In this document: one piece after another, positions 1 through 6,709 of the stretch | Layout of the letters: every line of letters starts with the position of its first letter | Numbering within the stretch: position 1 is the stretch's first letter | Assembly (NCBI GenBank): GCA_002428225.1 | Contig: DIUD01000005.1 | Coordinates: 221 to 24,483 of the forward strand | Length of the DNA: 24,263 bases | Direction of reading: 5' to 3' | From: Roseovarius sp. UBA6167 | Lineage (GTDB): Bacteria; Pseudomonadota; Alphaproteobacteria; Rhodobacterales; Rhodobacteraceae | Made by a program: the position numbers and the translations under genes | Notes under the pieces: generated by a model | The model's input: the letters and a program-made list of their open reading frames with translations, nothing else | Database searches by the model: none | Told to the model about the DNA's origin: nothing

Positions 1-1211
1 CCACGCCGATTCCGCGCACGCTGCAACTGTCGCTTTCGGGGGTGCGCGATCTGTCGATCATCGGCACGCCGCCCGTCGATCGCCTCTCGATCCGCACATA
101 TGTGTCCGAGTTCGACACGGTGACGGTGCGCGAGGCGCTCTTGCGCGAGCATTACCGCGGCGGGCAGTCCTTCTTTGTCGTGCCGCGCATCAAGGACCTG
201 CCCGAGATCGAGGATTTCCTGAAAAATCAGGTGCCCGAGGTCTCTTATGTCGTGGCCCATGGCCAGATGGCCGCAGGCCAGCTCGATCAGCGGATGAACA
301 ATTTCTACGACGGCAAGTATGACGTGCTTCTGGCCACGACCATCGTCGAATCCGGCCTCGACATTCCCACCGCCAACACCATGATCATCCACCGCGCCGA
401 CATGTTCGGGCTGGCGCAACTTTACCAGATCCGGGGCCGGGTGGGCCGCTCCAAGGCGCGCGCCTATGCTTACCTCACGACCAAGCCGCGCGTGCCGCTG
501 ACGCCGGGGGCCGAGAAACGCCTGCGCGTGCTGGGCAGCCTCGACACGCTCGGCGCGGGCTTTACGCTGGCAAGCCAGGATCTCGACATTCGCGGCGCGG
601 GCAACCTGCTGGGCGAGGAGCAATCCGGCCAGATGCGCGATGTGGGGTTTGAACTGTATCAATCCATGCTGGAAGAAACCGTCGCGCGCATCCGCTCGGG
701 CGAGATTGCCGCCGTGACCGAACCCGACGAGCAATGGACGCCGCAGATCAATCTCGGCGTGCCGGTCCTCATCCCCGAGGGCTATGTGCCCGATCTCGAC
801 GTGCGCCTTGGCCTCTATCGTCGCCTCAGCGGGCTGGAAAGCAAGGTCGAACTCGAGGGCCTTGCCGCCGAGATGATCGACCGCTTCGGCCCCCTGCCGC
901 GCGAGGTCAACATGCTGGTGCTGGTCATGCGCATCAAGGCCATGTGCAAGCGCGCGGGCATTGCCAAGCTCGACGCCGGGCCGAAGGGCGCGACCATCCA
1001 GTTCCACAATGACAAGTTCGCCTCGCCGCAGGGCCTGGTGGAATTTCTCCAGGACCAGCGCGGCCTTGCCAGGGTGCGCGACAACAAGATCGTCGTGCGC
1101 CGCGACTGGAAGGGCGAGGGTGATCGTGTCAAGGGGGCCTTTGCCATTGCCCGCGATCTGGCGGAAAAGCTCCGTGCCGAGAAGAAAAAGGCCGCCGGCG
1201 CAACCGGCTGA
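1..1211 (+). CDS. mfd: Transcription-repair coupling factor Mfd, C-terminal part
   Basis: Mfd is an ATP-driven translocase that removes RNA polymerase stalled at DNA lesions and recruits UvrA. The 5' part lies outside the window; the reading frame is open from base 3. The first visible residues, TPIPRTLQLSLSGVRDLSII, are the helicase motif III region of the RecG-like motor. The second RecA-like domain follows, with TTIVESGLDIPTANTMIIHR (motif V) and QLYQIRGRVGRSKARAYAYL (motif VI and the start of the TRG element). RGAGNLLGEEQSG and a C-terminal D7-like domain (about the last 150 residues) complete it. The end, AEKKKAAGATG, is a normal lysine- and alanine-rich tail. No clear terminator follows; the next gene starts 83 bases downstream on the same strand. 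The identification is secure; only the length is cut by the window. Confidence 0.96.
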   Translation, partial: TPIPRTLQLSLSGVRDLSIIGTPPVDRLSIRTYVSEFDTVTVREALLREHYRGGQSFFVVPRIKDLPEIEDFLKNQVPEVSYVVAHGQMAAGQLDQRMNNFYDGKYDVLLATTIVESGLDIPTANTMIIHRADMFGLAQLYQIRGRVGRSKARAYAYLTTKPRVPLTPGAEKRLRVLGSLDTLGAGFTLASQDLDIRGAGNLLGEEQSGQMRDVGFELYQSMLEETVARIRSGEIAAVTEPDEQWTPQINLGVPVLIPEGYVPDLDVRLGLYRRLSGLESKVELEGLAAEMIDRFGPLPREVNMLVLVMRIKAMCKRAGIAKLDAGPKGATIQFHNDKFASPQGLVEFLQDQRGLARVRDNKIVVRRDWKGEGDRVKGAFAIARDLAEKLRAEKKKAAGATG

Positions 1212-1294
1212 TCCCGCGCGCGCGATCTTACCCCTAGCGCCATGTGCCCCCTTCGCCTAAGTTCCAGACAGGCTTGGCCGGAACGGTGGGGGTT

Positions 1295-1378
1295 ATGCGC
1301 GATACGGGGCTTCAGAAACTGGCGTTTTTTCTGCTGTTGGCGCTCATCGTCCTGGTCGCGGTGATGGGGGGCGTGTGA
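1295..1378 (+). CDS. 27-residue single-pass membrane peptide, coupled to the XpaC-like gene
   Basis: This is a small gene of 27 codons. The product starts MRDTGLQKLAFF and continues as an unbroken hydrophobic helix of leucine, valine, isoleucine and alanine to MGGV, so almost all of it would lie in the inner membrane, with a short charged N-terminus. A purine-rich stretch (GGTGGGG) precedes the ATG at a usable distance. Its TGA overlaps the ATG of the next gene by one base (TGATG at 1376-1380), a classic translational-coupling arrangement. That overlap, the strong amphipathic-to-hydrophobic pattern and the lack of a better start for the following gene are the evidence that it is real. The function is unknown. 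It could be a small partner of the XpaC/TelA proteins, or a leader peptide that only sets translation of the downstream gene. Confidence 0.6.
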   Translation: MRDTGLQKLAFFLLLALIVLVAVMGGV

Positions 1379-2274
1379 TGGCCGAACGCTTTGGCGGCAA
1401 GTTCAGCCCCGGCGGCCCCAAGGGCACCGAGCCGCCGCGTGGCGGCTATCGCGGTGCGCGGCGCACGCGGGCGGGCGGGCGCGTCAACATGCTGTTTCTC
1501 GCGCCGCTGCCGCTCGCGTTCCGCGCCTTCGGCGACGGGGCGTCGGGCCTTGCGCTCAACCTGTCGGCGCTTGGCCTGCTGTTGCTGGCGGCATGGCTCA
1601 CGCGCGAGGGCATCCTCGCGCAGGAGGTCTATGACGCGCGCAAGATCGCCAGGCGCCCGGCCATCCCGCGCAAGATCTTCGCCTCCCTGCTTACCGGCGC
1701 GGGGCTTTTCGTGGCCGCCTTTGCGGCACGGGGTGGCATGGCGGAACCCGCGATCTACGCCATCGCGGGCGCGGCCCTGCACAGCCTTGCCTTCGGCCTC
1801 GACCCGCTCCGCGACAAGGGCGCCGAGGGCATCGACAACTTTCAGCGCAACCGCGTGGCGCGCGTGGTCGATCAGGCCGAGGACTATCTGCGGTCCATGT
1901 CCGACGCATTGCGCCGCGCGGGCGACCGGCAGCTTGAACGCCGTCTCGACGGCTTTCAGGTGACGGTGCGCGACATGCTGCGCACGGTCGAGGAGGACCC
2001 GCGCGAACTGACGGCGGCGCGCAGGTTTCTCGGCGTTTACCTGATGGGCGCGCGTGATGCGACGGCGAAATACGCCGATCTTGCCGCCCGCGCGCCGAAC
2101 CCCGCAGCGCGCGCGAACTACCTCGCGCTGCTCGACGATCTGGAACGGAATTTCACCGCCAAGACCCGCGCGCTCATGGCCGACAACAGCACCGATCTCG
2201 ATGTGGAAATCGCGGTGTTGCGCGACCGGCTGGAGCGTGAGGGCATTCACCTTGAAACCAGCGATTCAGCTTGA
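1378..2274 (+). CDS. XpaC-family membrane protein (5-bromo-4-chloroindolyl phosphate hydrolysis family)
   Basis: This 298-residue protein resembles the XpaC family, named for a Bacillus activity on 5-bromo-4-chloroindolyl phosphate; the true biochemical role is not established. A basic, glycine-rich N-terminus (about 1-38) is followed by hydrophobic segments at roughly 38-55, 60-78 and 100-145, then a soluble helical C-terminal half with RNRVARVVDQAEDYLRSMSD and LDDLERNFTAKTRALMADNS, as seen in XpaC proteins. The start chosen is the ATG at 1378, overlapping the stop of the upstream peptide; a GTG one codon earlier is possible. It is followed after 8 bases by telA, and XpaC and TelA genes commonly lie side by side, which supports both calls. 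The pair is usually discussed with toxic anion (tellurite) and cell-envelope stress. The family call rests on C-terminal sequence and gene context. Confidence 0.8.
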   Translation: MAERFGGKFSPGGPKGTEPPRGGYRGARRTRAGGRVNMLFLAPLPLAFRAFGDGASGLALNLSALGLLLLAAWLTREGILAQEVYDARKIARRPAIPRKIFASLLTGAGLFVAAFAARGGMAEPAIYAIAGAALHSLAFGLDPLRDKGAEGIDNFQRNRVARVVDQAEDYLRSMSDALRRAGDRQLERRLDGFQVTVRDMLRTVEEDPRELTAARRFLGVYLMGARDATAKYADLAARAPNPAARANYLALLDDLERNFTAKTRALMADNSTDLDVEIAVLRDRLEREGIHLETSDSA

Positions 2275-2282
2275 GAGGCCCC

Positions 2283-3482
2283 ATGTCAGAGACCACCCGC
2301 AGACAGGCCGAGGCCGTGCTAGGCGATGTCGAGGCCGTGAGCCGCGCCGTCCTGCCCGTCCCAAGCGACGCCAACGCCATCGTGCCGCTCGAGAAGGCCG
2401 ACGCACCCATAAGCGCCGAAATCACCCGCCGCATGGCCGAAATCGACATGGCCGACACCCAATCCATCATCTCCTTCGGTTCGGCCGCGCAGGCCGAATT
2501 GCAGGTGATTTCCCAATCCATGCTGCAAGGTGTGCGCAACAAGGATGTGGGGCCGGCAGGCGACAGCCTTCGCGGTATCGTTACCACGATCCGGGGCTTT
2601 TCCGTCTCGGAACTGGATGTGCGCCGCGAGCGGTCCTGGTGGGAAAAGCTGCTGGGCCGCACCGCCCCCTTTGCCAGGTTCACCGCCCGGTTCGAGCAGG
2701 TGCAAAGCCAGATCGACAAGATCACCGACGACCTCCTGAGCCATGAGCACAGGCTCCTGAAGGACATCAAGTCGCTTGACATGCTCTATGAAAAGACGCT
2801 CGCCTTCTATGACGAGCTGGCGCTCTACATCGCGGCGGGCGAGGCCAGGCTGAAGGAGCTGGACGAGAGCGACATCCCCGCCAGGGAGGCCGCGGTGCAG
2901 GCCGCGCCCGAGGGCGATCAGGTGATGCGCGCGCAGGAATTGCGCGACCTGCGCGCCGCGCGCGACGATCTCGAACGCCGGGTCCACGACCTGAAACTCA
3001 CCCGTCAGGTGACGATGCAATCGCTGCCCTCGATCCGGCTGGTGCAGGAGAACGACAAGTCGCTTGTCACCAAGATCAACTCCACCCTCGTCAACACCGT
3101 GCCGCTGTGGGAAACCCAACTGGCGCAGGCGGTCACGATCCAGCGCAGCGCCGAGGCCGCCGCCGCCGTGCGCGACGCCAACGACCTCACCAACGACCTG
3201 CTGACCGCAAACGCGGCCAATCTGCGCGACAGCAACAGGATGATCCGTCAGGAGATGGAGCGCGGCGTGTTCGACATCGAAGCGGTCAAGAAGGCCAATG
3301 CCGATCTGATCGGCACCATCGAGGAGAGCCTTGCCATCGCCGACGAGGGCAAGGCCAGACGCGCCCGCGCCGAGGAGGAGCTGAAGAAGATGGAGGCCGA
3401 GCTGCGCGACACGCTCGCCGCCGCCGGGGCGCGCAAGGATGGCGTGGGCGATAACGCCGGCAGCGCCGTGCCAAGGGGCTGA
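2283..3482 (+). CDS. telA: TelA family protein (toxic anion resistance)
   Basis: This 399-residue cytoplasmic protein matches the TelA/KlaA family linked to tellurite and other toxic anion resistance. Family landmarks are visible: an acidic N-terminus, SIISFGSAAQAELQVISQSM near residue 60, then WWEKLLGRTAPFARFTARFEQ followed by QSQIDKITDDLLSHEHRLLK, a long helical and coiled-coil middle, and SLPSIRLVQENDKSLVTKIN with NTVPLWETQLAQAVTIQRS toward the C-terminus. The last 40 residues are charged coiled coil ending in a low-complexity tail. The ATG at 2283 is 8 bases after the upstream stop with GAGAGG ahead of it. It lies between the XpaC-like gene and the DUF2927 gene in one transcription unit. 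The family is clear. The actual function is not known well, and many telA genes lie in strains without obvious tellurite resistance. Confidence 0.93.
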   Translation: MSETTRRQAEAVLGDVEAVSRAVLPVPSDANAIVPLEKADAPISAEITRRMAEIDMADTQSIISFGSAAQAELQVISQSMLQGVRNKDVGPAGDSLRGIVTTIRGFSVSELDVRRERSWWEKLLGRTAPFARFTARFEQVQSQIDKITDDLLSHEHRLLKDIKSLDMLYEKTLAFYDELALYIAAGEARLKELDESDIPAREAAVQAAPEGDQVMRAQELRDLRAARDDLERRVHDLKLTRQVTMQSLPSIRLVQENDKSLVTKINSTLVNTVPLWETQLAQAVTIQRSAEAAAAVRDANDLTNDLLTANAANLRDSNRMIRQEMERGVFDIEAVKKANADLIGTIEESLAIADEGKARRARAEEELKKMEAELRDTLAAAGARKDGVGDNAGSAVPRG

Positions 3483-3489
3483 GCGCGGG

Positions 3490-4428
3490 ATGCGGGCGCG
3501 GCACTGGCGGGCGATCTTGGCGGCCGCGATCGTGGCGCTGGCGGGCTGCGACGTGACGGCCCCGCCAGCGCCACCGGCACCCCCGCCCGCCACCCCCCCG
3601 CCGCCCGCGCCCGGCCCCTCCGAGACGAGCGCGGCGCTTGCGGCCCATTATGCGCGCATCGAGCGCGACCTCCTCAGCCGCGGCCTCTTGCGCAGCGATG
3701 GCGGCGGGCCGGATACGCCCTGGACCGACACCGATCTCTTGCGCAATTTCGAGCAGATCGCGTTCTTCAACGAATACGCGGCCGGCGGCGGCTATCGGTC
3801 CTCCTCCGGCTCTGCGGTCGGGCTGCGCAAATGGGGCGCGCCCGTGCGCTACGGTGTCGAGTTCGGCCCCTCCGTGCCGCCCGGGCAACGCGCCGCCGAC
3901 CGCGCCACCGTGGCCGATTATGCGGCCCGCCTCGCGCGCGCAACCCGCCACCCGATATCGACCGCGACGCAAGGTGCGAATTTCCATGTCCTCATCATGA
4001 GCGAGGAGGACCGCGCCTATGGTCTTGCCCGTGTGCGCGCTCTCGTGCCCCAGATCGACGCGGCGACATTTGGCGTTTTTCGGGATATGCCCCGCTCGAT
4101 TCACTGTCTGGTCGTGGCCTTTTCGCAAAAGGGAAACCCTGATTCCCATGACCGCGCAATCGCCTGGATCCGTGCCGAACACCCGCCGCTCTCGCGCGCC
4201 GCCTGCATCCACGAGGAACTGGCGCAGGGGCTGGGGCTGGCCAATGACAGCCCGCGCGCGCGCCCCTCGATCTTCAACGACGATGAGGAATTCGCCCTCC
4301 TGACCCGCCACGACGAAGAGCTTCTGTGGCTGCTCTATCACCCCGACATCAAACCCGGCATGACCCCCGAAGAGGCCCGCCCGATCCTGCGCCGGCTGCT
4401 CGATGCGCGTGCCGGCGGCCCGGTGTAG
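3490..4428 (+). CDS. DUF2927 domain lipoprotein with HEExxQ motif
   Basis: This is a 312-residue exported lipoprotein. A signal sequence with lipobox ALAGC puts the lipidated cysteine at residue 20, followed by a proline-rich linker (about 23-45) and a DUF2927 domain to the end. The domain includes DLLRNFEQIAFFNEY, a KWGAPVRYGVEFG strand region, and the signature CIHEELAQGLGLANDSP near 239-255 with PSIFNDDEEFALLTRHDE after it. HEELAQ (241-246) looks like a zincin HExxH helix in which the second histidine is glutamine, so a protease-like fold is suggested but activity is not. The start at 3490, 8 bases after the telA stop, gives a proper signal peptide; an earlier in-frame ATG at 3439 would lie inside telA and spoil it. 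Position suggests co-expression with telA. Function unknown. Confidence 0.88.
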   Translation: MRARHWRAILAAAIVALAGCDVTAPPAPPAPPPATPPPPAPGPSETSAALAAHYARIERDLLSRGLLRSDGGGPDTPWTDTDLLRNFEQIAFFNEYAAGGGYRSSSGSAVGLRKWGAPVRYGVEFGPSVPPGQRAADRATVADYAARLARATRHPISTATQGANFHVLIMSEEDRAYGLARVRALVPQIDAATFGVFRDMPRSIHCLVVAFSQKGNPDSHDRAIAWIRAEHPPLSRAACIHEELAQGLGLANDSPRARPSIFNDDEEFALLTRHDEELLWLLYHPDIKPGMTPEEARPILRRLLDARAGGPV

Positions 4429-4585
4429 TCGAACGCAACGACTTGGGCGCAATCGCCTGTGTCCGGTGGTCCGGTGGCCGGCCATGCGGTCAACTCCCCG
4501 AATACATAGGCACTTCGCGGCGCAGAGGCCGGAGGCTACGGCCGATCCGGCGCCATTCCCAAGGGAAAAACCCTGGTCTTCGGGG

Positions 4586-4615
4586 TTGACCTTTGTGCGC
4601 ACGCGCCACCATGTA
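4586..4615 (+). promoter_or_regulatory. Candidate sodB promoter
   Basis: TTGACC at 4586-4591 and CATGTA at 4610-4615 are separated by 18 bases and lie 41 bases before the sodB ATG. The -35 match is good and the -10 is weak. The rest of the 227-base gap after the DUF2927 gene shows only a short CCGGTGG repeat and a small imperfect hairpin near 4558-4575. Confidence 0.4.
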
Positions 4616-4655
4616 TCGGGCACAGGAACTCAACGCCAACGAACAGGGGGACCAC

Positions 4656-5255
4656 ATGGCCTTTGAACTTCCCGATCTTCCATATTCACATGACGCGCTG
4701 GCCGATCACGGCATGAGCCGCGAGACGCTCGAATATCACCACGACATCCACCACAAAGCCTATGTGGACAACGGCAACAAGCTGATTGCCGGGACCGAAT
4801 GGGAGGGCAAGCCGGTCGAGGAGATCGTGCGCGGCACCTATCAGGCGGGCGCGGTGGCGCAGTCGGGCATCTTCAACAACGTCTCGCAGCACTGGAATCA
4901 CACGCAGTTCTGGGAATGGATGGCGCCGGGCGGCACGGGCATGCCGGGTGAACTGGAAAAGGCGATCACCGAGAGCTTTGGCTCGGTCGCCAAGTTCAAG
5001 GAGGATTTCGCCGCCGCCGGTGCCGGCCAGTTCGGATCGGGCTGGGCGTGGCTGGTGAAGGACAGCGACGGCAGCCTCAAGGTCACCAAGACCGAGAACG
5101 GCGTCAACCCGCTCTGCTTTGGCCAGACCGCGCTTCTGGGCTGCGACGTGTGGGAACATTCCTATTACATCGACTTCCGCAACAAGCGGCCCGCCTATCT
5201 CACCAATTTCCTGGACAACCTGGTGAACTGGGAAAACGTCGCCAGCCGGATGTGA
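4656..5255 (+). CDS. sodB: Superoxide dismutase, iron type
   Basis: The enzyme converts superoxide to oxygen and hydrogen peroxide in the cytoplasm. The 199-residue length is normal for Fe/Mn SOD. The metal ligands are visible: His28 in LEYHHDIHH, His82 in QHWNHTQFW, and Asp164 and His168 in DVWEHSYYID. Glutamine at 78, four residues before the second ligand, is the outer-sphere position typical of iron enzymes, so Fe is favoured, although cambialistic use cannot be excluded. The ATG at 4656 follows CAGGGGGACCAC, a good ribosome site; an in-frame ATG further upstream would add a non-conserved extension. It is a single gene with its own promoter candidate and a strong terminator, so it is probably monocistronic. 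Confidence 0.97.
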   Translation: MAFELPDLPYSHDALADHGMSRETLEYHHDIHHKAYVDNGNKLIAGTEWEGKPVEEIVRGTYQAGAVAQSGIFNNVSQHWNHTQFWEWMAPGGTGMPGELEKAITESFGSVAKFKEDFAAAGAGQFGSGWAWLVKDSDGSLKVTKTENGVNPLCFGQTALLGCDVWEHSYYIDFRNKRPAYLTNFLDNLVNWENVASRM

Positions 5256-5260
5256 CCGAT

Positions 5261-5312
5261 CCCGGACCCGAAGGGCACCACCGGACCGGCTGCCCTTCGG
5301 TGCGGGTTTTTT
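5261..5312 (+). terminator. Rho-independent terminator of sodB
   Basis: A perfect 10-bp stem (CCGAAGGGCA at 5268-5277 with TGCCCTTCGG at 5291-5300) is flanked by an outer CCCG/CGGG pairing (5261-5264 and 5303-5306) and runs directly into six Ts at 5307-5312. It starts 5 bases after the sodB stop. Confidence 0.93.
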
Positions 5313-5323
5313 GTTGGCCGCAT

Positions 5324-5337
5324 TTGACCCGCATCAA
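5324..5337 (+). promoter_or_regulatory. FNR/FnrL-type box upstream of the host-attachment gene
   Basis: The 14-base site TTGACCCGCATCAA matches the FNR consensus TTGAT-N4-ATCAA at nine of ten defined positions. Its centre is about 74 bases before the ATG at 5405. If it acted as a class II activator site, transcription would start near 5372, leaving a leader of about 33 bases. No strong -10 was seen there, so the role is inferred. Confidence 0.55.
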
Positions 5338-5404
5338 TGCGGACGGTGCCGGCCAGGAGAAACCATGACCCGCGGCAAGGCCGTTTAGCAAGGGAGATTC
5401 ACCG

Positions 5405-5860
5405 ATGGTCCAGCTTTCAAATGGCACCTGGGTTCTGGTGGCGGATGGCAAGAAGGCACTGTTTCTCGAGAACGTGACCGACGCGCACGACCCGAACCTG
5501 GTGGTGCGCCGGGTCGAGGAACAGGACAATCCGCCCAACCGCGACCAGCGCAGCGATCGGCCAGGGCGTATGACCGACCCCGGTCCGGGGCAACGCTCGG
5601 CCCTGGCCGAGGCGGACTGGCACCGGCTCGAAGAAGCGCGATTTGCCGCCCAGGCCGCCGAGATCCTTTACCGCCTCGCGCATCGCGGGGTCTTTGACCG
5701 GCTGGTTCTCGTCGCCCCGCCCCGGACGCTGGGAGAGTTGCGCGCGCACTTGCACAAGGAGGTGGCCGCGCGCGTGGTGGCCGAGATCGGCAAGGATCTG
5801 ACCAACCATCCCGGCGACCAGTTGGAGAAGGTGCTTCTGGCGGAGCTGGCCGGGGCCTGA
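5405..5860 (+). CDS. Host attachment family protein (baeRF/eRF1-like)
   Basis: This 151-residue soluble protein matches the family annotated as 'protein required for attachment to host cells', a small bacterial relative of the archaeal-eukaryal release-factor fold. It begins with the typical NGTWVLVADGKKALFLEN, where the strand and turn form the first half of the fold. A variable charged linker follows (about 40-75), then FAAQAAEILYRLAHRGVFDRLVLVAPPRTLGELRAHL and ending EIGKDLTNHPGDQLEKVLL, both conserved in the family. GGGAG eight bases before the ATG supports this start. It stands alone between the sodB terminator and a pseudogene. The FNR-type box upstream suggests induction at low oxygen. 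The role in attachment was proposed for Agrobacterium relatives; in other bacteria the function is unproven. Confidence 0.9.
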   Translation: MVQLSNGTWVLVADGKKALFLENVTDAHDPNLVVRRVEEQDNPPNRDQRSDRPGRMTDPGPGQRSALAEADWHRLEEARFAAQAAEILYRLAHRGVFDRLVLVAPPRTLGELRAHLHKEVAARVVAEIGKDLTNHPGDQLEKVLLAELAGA

Positions 5861-5923
5861 CCGCCGCGCCCGGTCGGTCTGCCGGTCCCGTCCGGCCCTG
5901 CCGCCGGGCGGGTCACCCGAGGG

Positions 5924-6109
5924 ATGGGCGGGCGGCTTCGATACCGCAACCCGAGGCTTCAATTTCTCGTCGCAACCTTCTGGTTTCCAAGGCCTTTCAC
6001 CCGCTGGCACGCGCTTGCCTTCGGGATGATCTGGATCGCACTTGCGATCTATACCACCCCAAGCTGGCATCAGGACAGGGCGGCACGCAGGGCGATACTT
6101 AAATTCTGA
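5924..6109 (+). pseudogene. Decayed C-terminal fragment of a RarD/EamA transporter
   Basis: A short open stretch encodes NPRLQFLVATFWFPRPFTRW followed by HALAFGMIWIALAIYT and QDRAARR. This is the pattern of the last two transmembrane helices of RarD-type EamA permeases, where the usual text is close to NPTLQFLVA..FGEPFT..H..AF.LIW.ALAIY. Only about 50 of roughly 300 residues remain, the GE of the conserved GEPFT is replaced by PR, and no transporter sequence is visible upstream (the preceding 60 bases are plain GC-rich spacer after the host-attachment gene). The last 40 bases overlap the 3' end of the LOG gene on the opposite strand. I read it as a remnant left by a deletion. It could still be translated as a short membrane peptide, but no ribosome site is convincing. 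Confidence 0.6.
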
Positions 6110-6621
6110 ACTGTGTCAATGGGTTGCATAAATCCCTTCAGGCTATCATCGGCGAAGTCATGGGCGATGACATGCTCGATCAGTTTTATCAGGGGTGTCC
6201 AGTAACCTTCTGTATTCAATAGAAATATTGGTTTCGTGTGCAAGCCGATCTGGCGCCATGTCAGCACCTCGAAAAACTCGTCGAGCGAACCCGCGCCGCC
6301 GGGTAGCACCACGACGGCATTGGAGTTCATGAACATGACCTTCTTGCGCTCGTGCATGGTCTCGGTCACGACATGGCGGGTCAGGTCGCGCTTGCCGACC
6401 TCGAGGTGCAGAAGATGTTCGGGGATGACGCCCATGGTCTCGCCGCCTGCGGCCTGCGCTGCGCGCGCCACCACCCCCATCAGCCCGACATCGCCCGCGC
6501 CATAGACCAGTTGCCAGCCGTTCCCGGCGAGCATCCTGCCCGTGGCCTCGGCATCTGCGGCATAGGCGGGCCGCGATCCGTTGCGTGCGCCGCAAAAGAC
6601 ACAGACGGCATTTTGTGGCAT
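6070..6621 (-). CDS. LOG family protein (cytokinin riboside 5'-monophosphate phosphoribohydrolase type)
   Basis: This 183-residue cytoplasmic enzyme belongs to the lysine-decarboxylase-like LOG family. Members hydrolyse nucleoside 5'-monophosphates at the N-glycosidic bond; in plants they activate cytokinins, and in bacteria they are probably nucleotide-salvage or signalling hydrolases. Visible features are the N-terminal strand AVCVFCGARNG, GWQLVYGAGDVGLMGVVA, the catalytic region VTETMHERKKVMFMNS, and VVVLPGGAGSLDEFFEVLTW, corresponding to PGGxGTxxE with serine in place of threonine. The ATG at 6621 gives the standard N-terminus; an extension upstream would read through the divergent promoter region. 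It is divergent from the LysM gene (88 bases apart) and its 3' end overlaps the rarD remnant. Substrate in this organism is not known. Confidence 0.93.
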   Translation of the reverse strand: MPQNAVCVFCGARNGSRPAYAADAEATGRMLAGNGWQLVYGAGDVGLMGVVARAAQAAGGETMGVIPEHLLHLEVGKRDLTRHVVTETMHERKKVMFMNSNAVVVLPGGAGSLDEFFEVLTWRQIGLHTKPIFLLNTEGYWTPLIKLIEHVIAHDFADDSLKGFMQPIDTVQNLSIALRAALS

Positions 6622-6650
6622 GGGGTTGCTCCGGCACCAGAAGGGTTGCT

Positions 6651-6679
6651 TTGACCCGTGATAGCCTTGTTGATATGCT
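6651..6679 (+). promoter_or_regulatory. Sigma-70-type promoter for the LysM gene
   Basis: TTGACC (6651-6656) and TATGCT (6674-6679) are spaced by 17 bases, close to the housekeeping consensus. A start near 6686 would leave about 24 bases before the ATG at 6710. It lies in the divergent gap between the LOG and LysM genes. Confidence 0.65.
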
Positions 6680-6709
6680 CGGGCAACCGGGCGTGGTGCG
6701 CGGTCATGG

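Noticed and set aside
4558..4575. Terminator before sodB at CCAAGGG-AAAAA-CCCTGG
   Set aside because: The stem is short and imperfect and no T-run follows.
6651..6664. TTGACCCGTGATAG as a possible FNR box
   Set aside because: The second half-site (ATCAA) is missing; the sequence is better explained as a -35 element with TATGCT at 17 bases.
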